Source: an uncultured Aquimarina sp.
Lineage (GTDB): Bacteria > Bacteroidota > Bacteroidia > Flavobacteriales > Flavobacteriaceae
Assembly (NCBI GenBank): GCA_947498595.1
Contig: CANMKX010000009.1
Span: forward strand, 1-64,000
Length of the DNA stretch: 64,000 nt
Direction: 5' to 3'
Shown: positions 8,376 through 17,014 of the stretch, in pieces
How positions within the stretch are numbered: position 1 is the first letter of the stretch
How the letters are laid out: the number at the start of each line of letters is the position of its first letter
Program-made: the position numbers and the translations under genes
Notes under the pieces: model-generated
The model's input: only the letters and a program-made list of their open reading frames with translations
What the model was told of the DNA's origin: nothing
The model's database searches: none

Positions 8376-11297
8376 CTAATCTTCTATTGCTTCGTATATT
8401 ACACGTTGGATTTCAGATCGGATATCATTTGCAATTAAAGCTCTATTTTCAGCATCTGGGTATGTACGATTACTCAAAAACACATATATTAATTCTTGAT
8501 CTGGATCAGCCCAAGTAAATGTTCCTGTAAAACCGCTATGTCCAAAACTTGATTTTGAAACACATCCACATGTTGGTCCTATTTTTCCTAATTGCGGTTT
8601 ATCAAACCCAACACCTCTTCTCACATCTTTTTTGCAGTAATGACATGTATTAAATTCTTTTAATGTTTTAGGTTTTATATATTCTTTTCCGCCATATGAT
8701 CCTCCGTTAAGATATGTTTGCATTAGTTTTGTTACATCATTAGCATTTGAGAATAATCCAGCATGTCCACCTATTCCTCCCATCATAGCTGCACCTTGAT
8801 CGTGCACATATCCATGTATCACCTGATTTCTGAAAATAGAATCTCTTTCGGTTGGAACAATTCGATCTTTCTCAAATCTTTTTATAGGCAAATATCCTGT
8901 ATTAAAAGCTCCTAAAGATTTATAAAAATGTTCTTGTGTTAAATCATTTAAGTCTTTTTTGTAATAAACTTCTAAATATTTCTTTAAAATATAATATGGT
9001 AAATCACTGTATTTATATTTTAATTTCTTCAATAACTTACTGTCTCGTATTTGTACTAATAATGAGTCTGTCATATCATTACGTATATACAAATTATTAG
9101 CTACTTTGGTTTTAAAATTCTTTGATGCTCTTGTTCTATAATACTCTTTACTAGGTTTTGATGTAACAGAATCTAATGTTTGAATATAGAAAGGAATCCA
9201 TGATTTAAATCTTGCATAATGTGACAACATAGAACGTATCGTTATATTTTCTTTATTAGATCCTTTAAACGATGGCAGCAGTTCTCCTATTTTTGTATCC
9301 ATTGATAATACTCCTTGGTCATCTAGTTCCATTATAAGAGGAAGTGTTGCTAATATCTTTGTTAAAGATGCTACATCATAGATATCAGAACTTTTAACCT
9401 TACGTTTTTTCTTATATGTATGATATCCAAAATTTTTCTCGTAAACGACTTTACCTTTTCTCGCTATTATTAATTGAATTCCGGGAGTCATTTTTTCTGT
9501 TAATGCTACATTTACTATAGAATCAACTTTTTTCAATTTATCAGAATTTAAACCAACACTTTCTGGCATTCCATAACTTAATCTTTTTATAGGTGTAAGA
9601 CTAATCCCTTCATTCATTTTGAATTGATCACCTATACTTACTGGTAACTTACCTTCTGTGCCTATAGCACCAAAAATAGCTTGTGCTGCTTTTTCTTGTG
9701 CAATATCACTGTTTTGATATGCTAACAACATTCCTTCAAAATTGGTTGTTGTTTTCATATCAAGCAATGCATATGGTCTTGCAAAAGTGCTTAAAACAGT
9801 AGTGTTTAATCTAGCTATTTCGTATAACCAAACTAATTCTTTGTTTTTAAATTTATATCCTTTCCAAGGAGATTTATTTGATTTGTGAAATCCTACAATA
9901 ACATAATTATATTTTTGAAGTTTCTCTATCATTTCTCCTAAGCGATCTGCTTTTATCCAATCAACTTGAGCATATTTTCTTAATGCACTATAAAAAGGTT
10001 CACCAGAATCGTCTCCTAAAGAAACGTAGGCTATTTTTTTAGTTTCTAAATCTTTTATAGGTAATACATCTTTATCATTTTTCAAGACAGTTAAAGATTT
10101 TTCAACTAATTGATGATGTACTAATAGATTATCTATAGAGTTTAGGTCTTCATATAGGTGTTCCATCACAACAGGTTTATAATCATGTAATCCTGCTTTG
10201 TATTTTGCTTTTAAAATCTTTTTTACTGAAAGTGCTAAACGCTCTTCTGTAATATCACCTGCATAATAAGCTGCAATTATTTTCTGAGAAGCTTTAGGTA
10301 TATCTTCTGATATTAATAATATATCGTTTCCTGCTTTAAATGCTGCTAAATCAATATCTCCCGGTTCACTAAAATTAGATGCTCCTTTCATGTTGAGCGC
10401 ATCTGTAAAAATCAACCCTTTATAAGCTAAGTCTTTCTTTAAAATATCCGTAACTATTTTTTCAGATATTGACGAAGGTCTTCCTACTCTAGATTCTAGG
10501 CTAGGTATATTTAAATGAGCAACCATTACACTGGTCAGCCCTTCTTGAATCAATCTTTTATATGGATATAATTCTATACTATCTATACGTTTTGCATTAA
10601 AACTAATTGTTGGTAAAGTTTTATGCGAATCGCTTTTGGTATCCCCATGTCCTGGAAAATGCTTGGCACTAGACAAAATTCCTTCACTATGCATTCCTTT
10701 CATGAAAGCTAGCGCTTTTTCTGTCACGTTTTCTTTTCCTTCTCCAAAAGACCTGTTTCCTATTATTGGATTTAAAGGATTGGTGTTGATATCGACAACA
10801 GGAGCAAAATTAATATGAACACCCAATCGTTTACAATGTTTTGCTATTTGTTTTCCTGTAGCTTCAACTAATTTATTATCTTGAATTGCACCCAATGTCA
10901 TATTCCATGGGAAAGCATATGTAGAATCTAATCGCATTGCCAATCCCCATTCTGCATCCATTCCAATCATTAATGGCACTTTTGAAATAGCTTGGTACTC
11001 ATTATTCAATTTTGCTTGACGCATAGGGCCACCTTTAGAAAATATAATTCCTCCAATATGATGGCTTTTTATTAATGCTTTAATTCGATCTGTTTCTTTT
11101 TTACTTTTGGATGAAAAAATATCAACCATAAAAAGCTGTCCTACACGTTCTTGTAACGACATTTTCTTATATTTTTTCTCAACCCATTTGCGTTGTGCAA
11201 CACTATCTTTTGCTATTAGTGGATCTTCTTGAGCCCAACTAATATTAGATAATAATAGAATAGATACGATGATAAATGAATGCAATTTACTCTTCAC
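8376..11297 (-). CDS. Glycoside hydrolase family 3 / serine beta-lactamase-like fusion, secreted
   Basis: 973 residues starting at GTG, with a signal peptide (about 1-22). The first ~350 residues form a NagZ-type GH3 domain: the KHFPGHGDTKSDSHKT loop carries the His of the Asp-His acid/base dyad, and LIFTDALNMKGA carries the nucleophile Asp. A GH3 C-terminal-like domain follows. From about 600 there is a class C beta-lactamase/penicillin-binding-like domain with Ser644-x-x-Lys647 in VASLTKI, a YSD in place of the usual YxN, and HSGFTGT in place of KTG. This fusion is common in Bacteroidota and is thought to act on peptidoglycan amino sugars in the periplasm. True beta-lactamase activity is not implied. 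A small conserved gene starts just upstream. Confidence 0.93.
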   Translation of the reverse strand: MKSKLHSFIIVSILLLSNISWAQEDPLIAKDSVAQRKWVEKKYKKMSLQERVGQLFMVDIFSSKSKKETDRIKALIKSHHIGGIIFSKGGPMRQAKLNNEYQAISKVPLMIGMDAEWGLAMRLDSTYAFPWNMTLGAIQDNKLVEATGKQIAKHCKRLGVHINFAPVVDINTNPLNPIIGNRSFGEGKENVTEKALAFMKGMHSEGILSSAKHFPGHGDTKSDSHKTLPTISFNAKRIDSIELYPYKRLIQEGLTSVMVAHLNIPSLESRVGRPSSISEKIVTDILKKDLAYKGLIFTDALNMKGASNFSEPGDIDLAAFKAGNDILLISEDIPKASQKIIAAYYAGDITEERLALSVKKILKAKYKAGLHDYKPVVMEHLYEDLNSIDNLLVHHQLVEKSLTVLKNDKDVLPIKDLETKKIAYVSLGDDSGEPFYSALRKYAQVDWIKADRLGEMIEKLQKYNYVIVGFHKSNKSPWKGYKFKNKELVWLYEIARLNTTVLSTFARPYALLDMKTTTNFEGMLLAYQNSDIAQEKAAQAIFGAIGTEGKLPVSIGDQFKMNEGISLTPIKRLSYGMPESVGLNSDKLKKVDSIVNVALTEKMTPGIQLIIARKGKVVYEKNFGYHTYKKKRKVKSSDIYDVASLTKILATLPLIMELDDQGVLSMDTKIGELLPSFKGSNKENITIRSMLSHYARFKSWIPFYIQTLDSVTSKPSKEYYRTRASKNFKTKVANNLYIRNDMTDSLLVQIRDSKLLKKLKYKYSDLPYYILKKYLEVYYKKDLNDLTQEHFYKSLGAFNTGYLPIKRFEKDRIVPTERDSIFRNQVIHGYVHDQGAAMMGGIGGHAGLFSNANDVTKLMQTYLNGGSYGGKEYIKPKTLKEFNTCHYCKKDVRRGVGFDKPQLGKIGPTCGCVSKSSFGHSGFTGTFTWADPDQELIYVFLSNRTYPDAENRALIANDIRSEIQRVIYEAIED

Positions 11298-11304
11298 GAA
11301 ACTC

Positions 11305-11790
11305 TTAGTTTAAAAAACGATTATGCCAGCTTTCTTTTGCAGGTACTTCCCACTCTTCTTTGTATTCTGCTATATTGGTCACCAAATTGTTAAAGACAAT
11401 TGTATTAGGTGAAACAGAACGGTCTTTTGCCATTTTCTTAAAATCTTTTAATGTTTTATAGGCAACGTATTCTCCTTGTTTAAAGGATACATTCATTTTA
11501 TCCATTAAATCAACATTGTATTCTTTTTCTAGTTGTTGAATAAAATGAACTGACGCATCTATAGAACATCCTGTAGCCGCATTTAAATCTTGATCTAAAG
11601 CAATAACTATAAATCGCTTATATTTAATTTCATATCCAGATTTAAGATCTGCACCATGGGCAGTCCATTGGTTAATAAAGCTATCTAATTTTGTTTCTAT
11701 TTGTACTAATTCATCTTCTGAAAAAGATCTATTTGCTTGATATATCCAGATTCTAGATGTTTCTGAAAGTGTATTAAAATCTACTAACAT
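11305..11790 (-). CDS. Conserved Bacteroidota protein (often mislabelled ABC transporter ATPase)
   Basis: 161 residues, no signal peptide, no membrane segment. Databases commonly label this family as an ABC transporter ATPase, but there is no Walker A, Walker B or signature motif, so that name is unsupported. Recognisable segments are the opening ETSRIWIYQANRSF, the central FIVIALDQDLNAATGCSIDASVHF and a C-terminal NTIVFNNLV. The Cys/Ser/Asp-rich central loop could be a functional site (inference). It lies 7 bases upstream of the GH3 fusion on the same strand, so the two are likely co-transcribed. Confidence 0.8.
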   Translation of the reverse strand: MLVDFNTLSETSRIWIYQANRSFSEDELVQIETKLDSFINQWTAHGADLKSGYEIKYKRFIVIALDQDLNAATGCSIDASVHFIQQLEKEYNVDLMDKMNVSFKQGEYVAYKTLKDFKKMAKDRSVSPNTIVFNNLVTNIAEYKEEWEVPAKESWHNRFLN

Positions 11791-11847
11791 ATATGCTTCT
11801 TTACTGTATTTTAAAGGTAGTAAAAACTATCTCTATTCGTATTATAA

Positions 11848-11883
11848 AAAAGAGTTAATATGAAGTTTCATACTAACTCTTTT
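11848..11883 (-). terminator. Terminator after the CCG iron-sulfur gene
   Basis: AAAAGAGTTA (11848-11857) pairs with TAACTCTTTT (11874-11883), with a further TATGAA/TTCATA pairing inside. On the minus strand the hairpin is followed by a T-rich tract. It ends the operon running down from 14629. Confidence 0.75.
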
Positions 11884-11930
11884 ATTCTTTTGATATAAAA
11901 TTGATTCTGTATTTTACTTTATATTACATA

Positions 11931-12722
11931 CTACAAATCTTGTGCCGTAGCAATCATTTCTGCAATATCTAATACTTCAATACTTTCTTCTTTTTCTTTA
12001 CTTTTCACTCCATCAGTCATCATTGTGTTACAAAAAGGACATCCAGCTGCAATTATTTCTGGTTTTGTTTCTAAAGCATCTTCTGTACGCTCGACATTAA
12101 TGTCTTTATTCCCTGCTTCTGGTTCTTTAAACATTTGTGCTCCACCTGCTCCACAACACAATCCTTTTTGCTTGCATCGTTTCATCTCAACCAATTCAAC
12201 TTCTAGTTTTCTCAACAGATCTCTAGGAGCTTCATATACATTATTTGCTCTTCCTAAATAACATGGATCATGAAATGTAATTCTCTTCCCTTTAAATTTA
12301 CCTCCTTCTACTGTTAAACGTCCTTCTTCTAAGAGTGATTTTAAAAATTGAGTATGGTGCATTACATCATAATCTCCCCCCAATGCTGGATATTCATTTT
12401 TTAATGTATTAAAACAATGAGGGCATGCTGTTACTACTTTTTTTATTTCGTAAGCATTCATTACTTCAATATTAGTAACTGCTTGCATTTGAAATAAAAA
12501 CTCATTTCCAGATCGTTTTGCAGGATCTCCAGTACAACTTTCTTCAGTTCCTAAAACTGCAAAATCAACATTTGCACTGTTTAGTAATTTTACGAAAGCT
12601 TTTGTTATTTTTTTTGCTCTATCATCAAAACTACCAGCACATCCTACCCAAAATAAAACTTCTGGTTTTTTACCTTCTGCCATATATTCTGCCATTGTTG
12701 GCACTTTTAATGCTTCGCTCAT
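11931..12722 (-). CDS. (Fe-S)-binding CCG-domain protein (heterodisulfide-reductase/LutA-like)
   Basis: 263 residues, soluble. Cysteine-rich CCG-type motifs are visible: VGCAGSF, ESCTGD, TACPHCFNTL, HDPCYLGR, GLCCGAGG and AGCPFCNTM. This family binds iron-sulfur clusters and forms one subunit of membrane-associated electron-transfer complexes, related to the HdrB, GlpC and LutA subunits. The membrane and ferredoxin-type subunit is encoded 580 bases upstream on the same strand, with a HAD phosphatase between. The two probably make one complex passing electrons to or from the quinone pool; the donor is unknown. Confidence 0.9.
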   Translation of the reverse strand: MSEALKVPTMAEYMAEGKKPEVLFWVGCAGSFDDRAKKITKAFVKLLNSANVDFAVLGTEESCTGDPAKRSGNEFLFQMQAVTNIEVMNAYEIKKVVTACPHCFNTLKNEYPALGGDYDVMHHTQFLKSLLEEGRLTVEGGKFKGKRITFHDPCYLGRANNVYEAPRDLLRKLEVELVEMKRCKQKGLCCGAGGAQMFKEPEAGNKDINVERTEDALETKPEIIAAGCPFCNTMMTDGVKSKEKEESIEVLDIAEMIATAQDL

Positions 12723-12787
12723 CTTTTCAATTGTATTTAAATCTTATGTTTAAAAGAAGTATTAATTCTTTTTACTATTTACTTTTG

Positions 12788-13234
12788 TTAATCGTGTTTT
12801 CCATCGTCAAAAACTTCTATACTTACCAGTCGTTCTACTAAATTTGTAAACTTACCTGTATAACGTGTAGCTTTAACTAAATGATTGTCTACCCAATGAT
12901 AATTACCACCTCTTGGTTTTCCCATCAGCATACTGTGATATTTAAATCCATGTTTTTTTAACCACGTTTCTGTAACCGTTCTATGTTCTTCGGTTCTGGA
13001 AGTGAAAAAACAAATTACATGTCCTTCGTCATACCATCCATTTAGTGTTTTTAAAGCATCAGGAAAAGGTTTGCAAGTTGCCATTCGTTCTGGTTCTTCA
13101 TTAGGGACATCATCTGTTATGGTACCATCTATATCAATTAGATAATTTTTAACTCCCTCTGGCAACACTGGACTGATCTTTTCTCCGCTTTCTACTTTCT
13201 CATGTAATAGTTTTTCTACCTCTTTATTGTTCAT
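12788..13234 (-). CDS. HAD-family phosphatase
   Basis: 148 residues. LIDIDGTITD supplies the DxD pair with nucleophile Asp34 and acid/base Asp36. ICFFTSR is the second motif (Ser/Thr-type phosphate binder) and a C-terminal KPRGGNYHWVDNHL supplies the Lys and Asp region. In Bacteroidota this family is sometimes labelled phosphoheptose isomerase, which the motifs do not support. It sits between the two subunits of the CCG iron-sulfur complex on the same strand. The substrate is unknown. Confidence 0.88.
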   Translation of the reverse strand: MNNKEVEKLLHEKVESGEKISPVLPEGVKNYLIDIDGTITDDVPNEEPERMATCKPFPDALKTLNGWYDEGHVICFFTSRTEEHRTVTETWLKKHGFKYHSMLMGKPRGGNYHWVDNHLVKATRYTGKFTNLVERLVSIEVFDDGKHD

Positions 13235-13303
13235 AATTTAAGTGGTTTAGTGGTTAACTACGTTTTTATGTGGTTATAAATTATGACACAGTATTACAGA
13301 AAA

Positions 13304-14629
13304 CTATTCGTTACTCCAATTCATACGATCCATCTGGTTAAATGGCCATGGAGCTCCATTGTTTTCTATATTGGTCATCATATTATTCAATTCTGATGGG
13401 GCTGCACTTTCTTCCATTACTAAATATCTTCTCATATCCAATATAATTGATAATGGACTGATATTAACTGGACAAGTCTCTACACATGCATTACAACTAG
13501 TACACGCCCATAGTTCTTCTGGACTAATGTAATCATTTAATAATTGTTTTCCATCATCTACAAAACTTCCATTCTTGTCGATATTATCTCCAACTTCTTG
13601 TAAACGATCTCTTGTATCCATCATAATTTTACGAGGAGACAATTTTTTTCCTGTTTGATTTGCTGGACATTCACTAGTACAACGTCCACACTCTGTACAA
13701 GTATATGAGTTTAATAATTGAACCCAATTTAAATCTGTTACATCTGAAGCTCCAAATTTCTCTGGTTCTCCTTCATCAGCATCTTCTGCTGGTGCTGCAA
13801 ATGGATCAGCGTTTGGATCCATCATCAACATTACTTCTTTTGTTACTGCTTCAAGATTATCCAATTCACCTTGAGGTTTTAGGTTCGCAAAATATGTATT
13901 TGGGAATGCTAATAATATATGTAAATGCTTTGAAAAATATAGATAATTCAAAAACACTAAAATTCCTATAATATGAATCCACCAAGCTGATCGTTCTAAA
14001 ACAATTAATGCTCCTTGAGAAATACCCTCAAATAATGGACTTATAAATTGGCTAATTGGATATGCTCCTGCTTGTACATAATGATCTGCTCCCATTGCTT
14101 GTAATTGCAAGTCTGCTGCATTCATTACTAAAAACAATGTCATCAACACCATTTCAAAGTACAGTATTAGATTTCCATCACTCTTAGGCCAACCTTTCAT
14201 TTCTGAACTCCAGAAACGTTTTATCTTAATTACATTACGTCTAATCCAAAATATAATTACACCTACTAAAACTAAAAATGCTAATATTTCAAAAGATCCA
14301 ATTAAGAAATCATATGCTCCTCCTAAAAAAGAAAAGATCCTATGAGTTCCTAAAATTCCGTCAATAACAATCTCTAATACTTCAATATTTATAATTATAA
14401 ATCCAATATATACTATAATGTGTAACACTCCAGAAACTGGTCTTCGTGTCATTTTCCCTTGTCCTAATGCGATTTTAGCCATGTTTTTAAATCGTGCTGA
14501 TTTATTATCGCTACGATTCACATCTTTACCTAATCGTATATTACGTATTACTTTACGTATATTTTTAGTAAAGTATCCTATTCCGGCGGCTAAGATTAAT
14601 ACAAAAAGTATATTAGGAATGTATTCCAT
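13304..14629 (-). CDS. Membrane iron-sulfur electron-transfer protein (NarI-like helices plus 4Fe-4S pair)
   Basis: 441 residues. The first ~260 carry about six membrane helices with conserved His residues (for example PVSGVLHIIVYIGF), resembling the heme-binding gamma subunit of respiratory reductases. The C-terminal part has two 4Fe-4S motifs, CTECGRCTSECP and CTSCNACVETCP. Together with the downstream CCG protein it resembles the HdrDE/GlpC-type membrane modules common in this phylum. It passes electrons between a soluble partner and quinones (inference); the donor is unknown. It is 25 bases downstream of the MCE gene. Confidence 0.9.
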   Translation of the reverse strand: MEYIPNILFVLILAAGIGYFTKNIRKVIRNIRLGKDVNRSDNKSARFKNMAKIALGQGKMTRRPVSGVLHIIVYIGFIIINIEVLEIVIDGILGTHRIFSFLGGAYDFLIGSFEILAFLVLVGVIIFWIRRNVIKIKRFWSSEMKGWPKSDGNLILYFEMVLMTLFLVMNAADLQLQAMGADHYVQAGAYPISQFISPLFEGISQGALIVLERSAWWIHIIGILVFLNYLYFSKHLHILLAFPNTYFANLKPQGELDNLEAVTKEVMLMMDPNADPFAAPAEDADEGEPEKFGASDVTDLNWVQLLNSYTCTECGRCTSECPANQTGKKLSPRKIMMDTRDRLQEVGDNIDKNGSFVDDGKQLLNDYISPEELWACTSCNACVETCPVNISPLSIILDMRRYLVMEESAAPSELNNMMTNIENNGAPWPFNQMDRMNWSNE

Positions 14630-14654
14630 AATTAAAATAGTGAGTTAGTTTAGT

Positions 14655-15605
14655 TTATTGTAATGAATCCGATGGTTTCTCGTATGGCTTATTATTTTTT
14701 CCAAATACTGATATATGTACATATCTCTTAGGATTTAATCTCAAATCCTGTAATAATAATTCCAATTGTTTACTCGTACTTTCTAAGTTATCATATAACT
14801 TTTCATCCTTCAACAATTTCCCCATCGTACCTTTACCGTTTTTGATATCTGCTGATATATTATCAAAATTGGCTAGTATATTTTTCAAATCACTTCCTAA
14901 TTTAGCTACATCAATTGTAGATAAACCATTTGAAAATTTATTTAGATTGGTTGACATTTCATCCAAATTTGTAAATGTCTTATCTAGTTTTTCTTGATTA
15001 TTCCCTAAAAGATTATCAAGTTTACTTGATGCTCCTTTAAATGTTCTCATCGTTACGCTCAAATCTTTTAAAGCAGATTGAATATCTCTTTGCGTATCGG
15101 TTGATAATGTTTTATTAATAGAGTTCAGTAATGTATTAGCATTAATGATAGCTATTTCTAATTTTTCTTGTAGTGGAGTAAAACGATCTGTTACGATATC
15201 AAGCAATCCTTCTTCTACTTTCCCAGGTAATGTATCTCCGCTTTTTGCCGTTTGTGTTTGATCATAGACAGGTGTTATTGATAATGATTTACCACCTATT
15301 AATCCTGTTCCATGTATTTGCGCAAAACTACTTTTCGAAAAAGCAAAATCGCTATTTACATTAAATGTTACAATAAGACTTCCTTTTTTATTCAAGAAAT
15401 CAATTGCTTTTACTTTTCCAACTATCAATCCATTGATTGTAACTGGTGAAGATGGTATTAACCCCTCTACATCATCATATACTACATAATAAGTTCTTTC
15501 AGAATCTAGTAGGTTCTTCCCGTTTAGAAAGTTGTAACCAAATATAAACAGTAAAATAGCACTAACAGCTAGTATTCCAGTTTTGACTTCACGTGTAATT
15601 TTCAA
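14655..15605 (-). CDS. MlaD/MCE-domain lipid-transport protein
   Basis: 316 residues starting at TTG. One N-terminal membrane helix (about 9-26) anchors a single MCE domain (about 35-115, with VTINGLIVGKVKAIDF). A long helical region with repeated LxxNLxxLS-like heptads follows (about 140-290). MCE proteins form periplasmic hexamers that carry phospholipids between the membranes. The permease and ATPase of an Mla system are not in this window. It is 90 bases downstream of the amidase gene on the same strand, a pairing often seen in Flavobacteria. Confidence 0.92.
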   Translation of the reverse strand: MKITREVKTGILAVSAILLFIFGYNFLNGKNLLDSERTYYVVYDDVEGLIPSSPVTINGLIVGKVKAIDFLNKKGSLIVTFNVNSDFAFSKSSFAQIHGTGLIGGKSLSITPVYDQTQTAKSGDTLPGKVEEGLLDIVTDRFTPLQEKLEIAIINANTLLNSINKTLSTDTQRDIQSALKDLSVTMRTFKGASSKLDNLLGNNQEKLDKTFTNLDEMSTNLNKFSNGLSTIDVAKLGSDLKNILANFDNISADIKNGKGTMGKLLKDEKLYDNLESTSKQLELLLQDLRLNPKRYVHISVFGKNNKPYEKPSDSLQ

Positions 15606-15695
15606 AATAGCTATATTTTTTGAGTAACAAATTTAGAAATAAAATTGTATTTTATCAGTATGAACAAAATACAAATTCTCTTGTATTTATTTAGA

Positions 15696-16805
15696 TTAAT
15701 TCGAGACAGGCTTAGATTCTAACGCTTCACTTAAAGGAATCATTTCTTGACCTCTAAAAGCTACCACAAAACTTGCTGTATACCCCTTATCCTCAGCCTC
15801 TTTCTTTTGTTTGTTTATTTTATTATAATCTGAAGTATTACCATAGAAATATTTAAACAACTCTCCTCTTTTAAGCTTAGACATCTCTTTTAGTCCATTA
15901 AAATTATAGGATTTTATGTCTATTTCTCTAGAAGTAGCTGCTATTTGCACCTTAAAAGTAATTCCTTCGTATATTTTTTTCTCATTTTCTTTCATCGCAT
16001 TTACGATTTTCTCTTCTGTATCAAACATTGCATCAACACTTTCCTTGTAATTCAATATTGATTTAAAAATCGATCCTGCCATATCTCTTTGTCCTTTTTT
16101 AGAATTAAGATATCTTCCTTCTCTATTATTTGTTAAGAATCCTAATTCTATAAGTACACTAGGCATAAATGTTTGATGTAGCACAACAAATCCAGCTTGC
16201 TTAACTCCTCTATTTTTACGCTTTAATGTTTTTGTAAATTTATTTTGGATCATACTTGCCAAATTCACACTTTGTTCTAGATATTCTTCTTGTAAAATAG
16301 TTAATCCTATAACTGACTCAGCAGAATTAGGATCAAAACCATCATAATTTGCTTTGTAATCGTCCTCCAGAAGGATTACGGAGTTTTCATTTTTAGCTAC
16401 ATCAAAATTCTCTTTATTTGCATGTAATCCTAACACAAACGTTTCTGTTCCTGAAGCTTGAGATCGGTGTGAATTACAATGTACAGATACAAATAAATCT
16501 GCTTTTGCTTTATTTGCTATATTTCCACGTTCGTGTAATTCTATAAATTTATCTGTCTTTCGTGTATAAATGACTTTAAATCGTCCATCCTTTTCTAATC
16601 GTTTTCCTACATCTAATACAACTTTTAACGCTATATTCTTTTCACGATATCCATTCCCTATATTTCCAGAGTCTTTACCTCCATGTCCTGCATCTAAAAC
16701 GATCACAAATTTATCTTCAAACGGTATAGTATTTGATGATTGAAAACTAAAACAGATCAAAATAAAAACGACAAAAATGATGGTATTAAACTTTCCCTTT
16801 TTCAT
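15696..16805 (-). CDS. N-acetylmuramoyl-L-alanine amidase (Amidase_3)
   Basis: 369 residues with an N-terminal signal sequence (about 5-22). The Amidase_3 domain occupies about 32-240: VIVLDAGHGGKDSG gives the first zinc His, the REKNIAL helix the zinc Glu, SVHCNSH the second His and VLIELGFLTN the catalytic Glu. A C-terminal region (about 280-360) resembles a SPOR-like extension (FKVQIAATSRE..., SFVVAFRGQ). It cuts the amide bond between MurNAc and the stem peptide during daughter-cell separation. It is divergent from lptD across a 206-base gap. Confidence 0.95.
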   Translation of the reverse strand: MKKGKFNTIIFVVFILICFSFQSSNTIPFEDKFVIVLDAGHGGKDSGNIGNGYREKNIALKVVLDVGKRLEKDGRFKVIYTRKTDKFIELHERGNIANKAKADLFVSVHCNSHRSQASGTETFVLGLHANKENFDVAKNENSVILLEDDYKANYDGFDPNSAESVIGLTILQEEYLEQSVNLASMIQNKFTKTLKRKNRGVKQAGFVVLHQTFMPSVLIELGFLTNNREGRYLNSKKGQRDMAGSIFKSILNYKESVDAMFDTEEKIVNAMKENEKKIYEGITFKVQIAATSREIDIKSYNFNGLKEMSKLKRGELFKYFYGNTSDYNKINKQKKEAEDKGYTASFVVAFRGQEMIPLSEALESKPVSN

Positions 16806-16985
16806 TAAAAATTATTTTTTCAAAAAATTGACACACTATATGTAGTTACTTCTCAGTATTATAATATTTTTTAAGCTATTATTGTTATATATTTATTGAG
16901 TGGTAATACATATTTTTTTCCCTTTGGGACATTATAACATTTTTTATTGAATATCTAAAAAATATTTTTTTTTACTAATACAACA

Positions 16986-17014
16986 ATTGCTACCAAAAAA
17001 TATATGTAATTTTG
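16986..17014 (+). promoter_or_regulatory. Candidate promoter of lptD, overlapping the TTG at 17012
   Basis: TAATTTTG at 17007-17014 matches the TAnnTTTG box, with ATTG at 16986-16989 upstream (17-base spacer, shorter than the usual 19). The box ends on the first TTG of the lptD frame. If it is used, that TTG cannot be the start codon, which favours the TTG at 17063. Confidence 0.45.

Noticed and set aside
11305-11790. ABC transporter ATPase (usual database label)
   Set aside because: No Walker A, Walker B or signature motif in the sequence.
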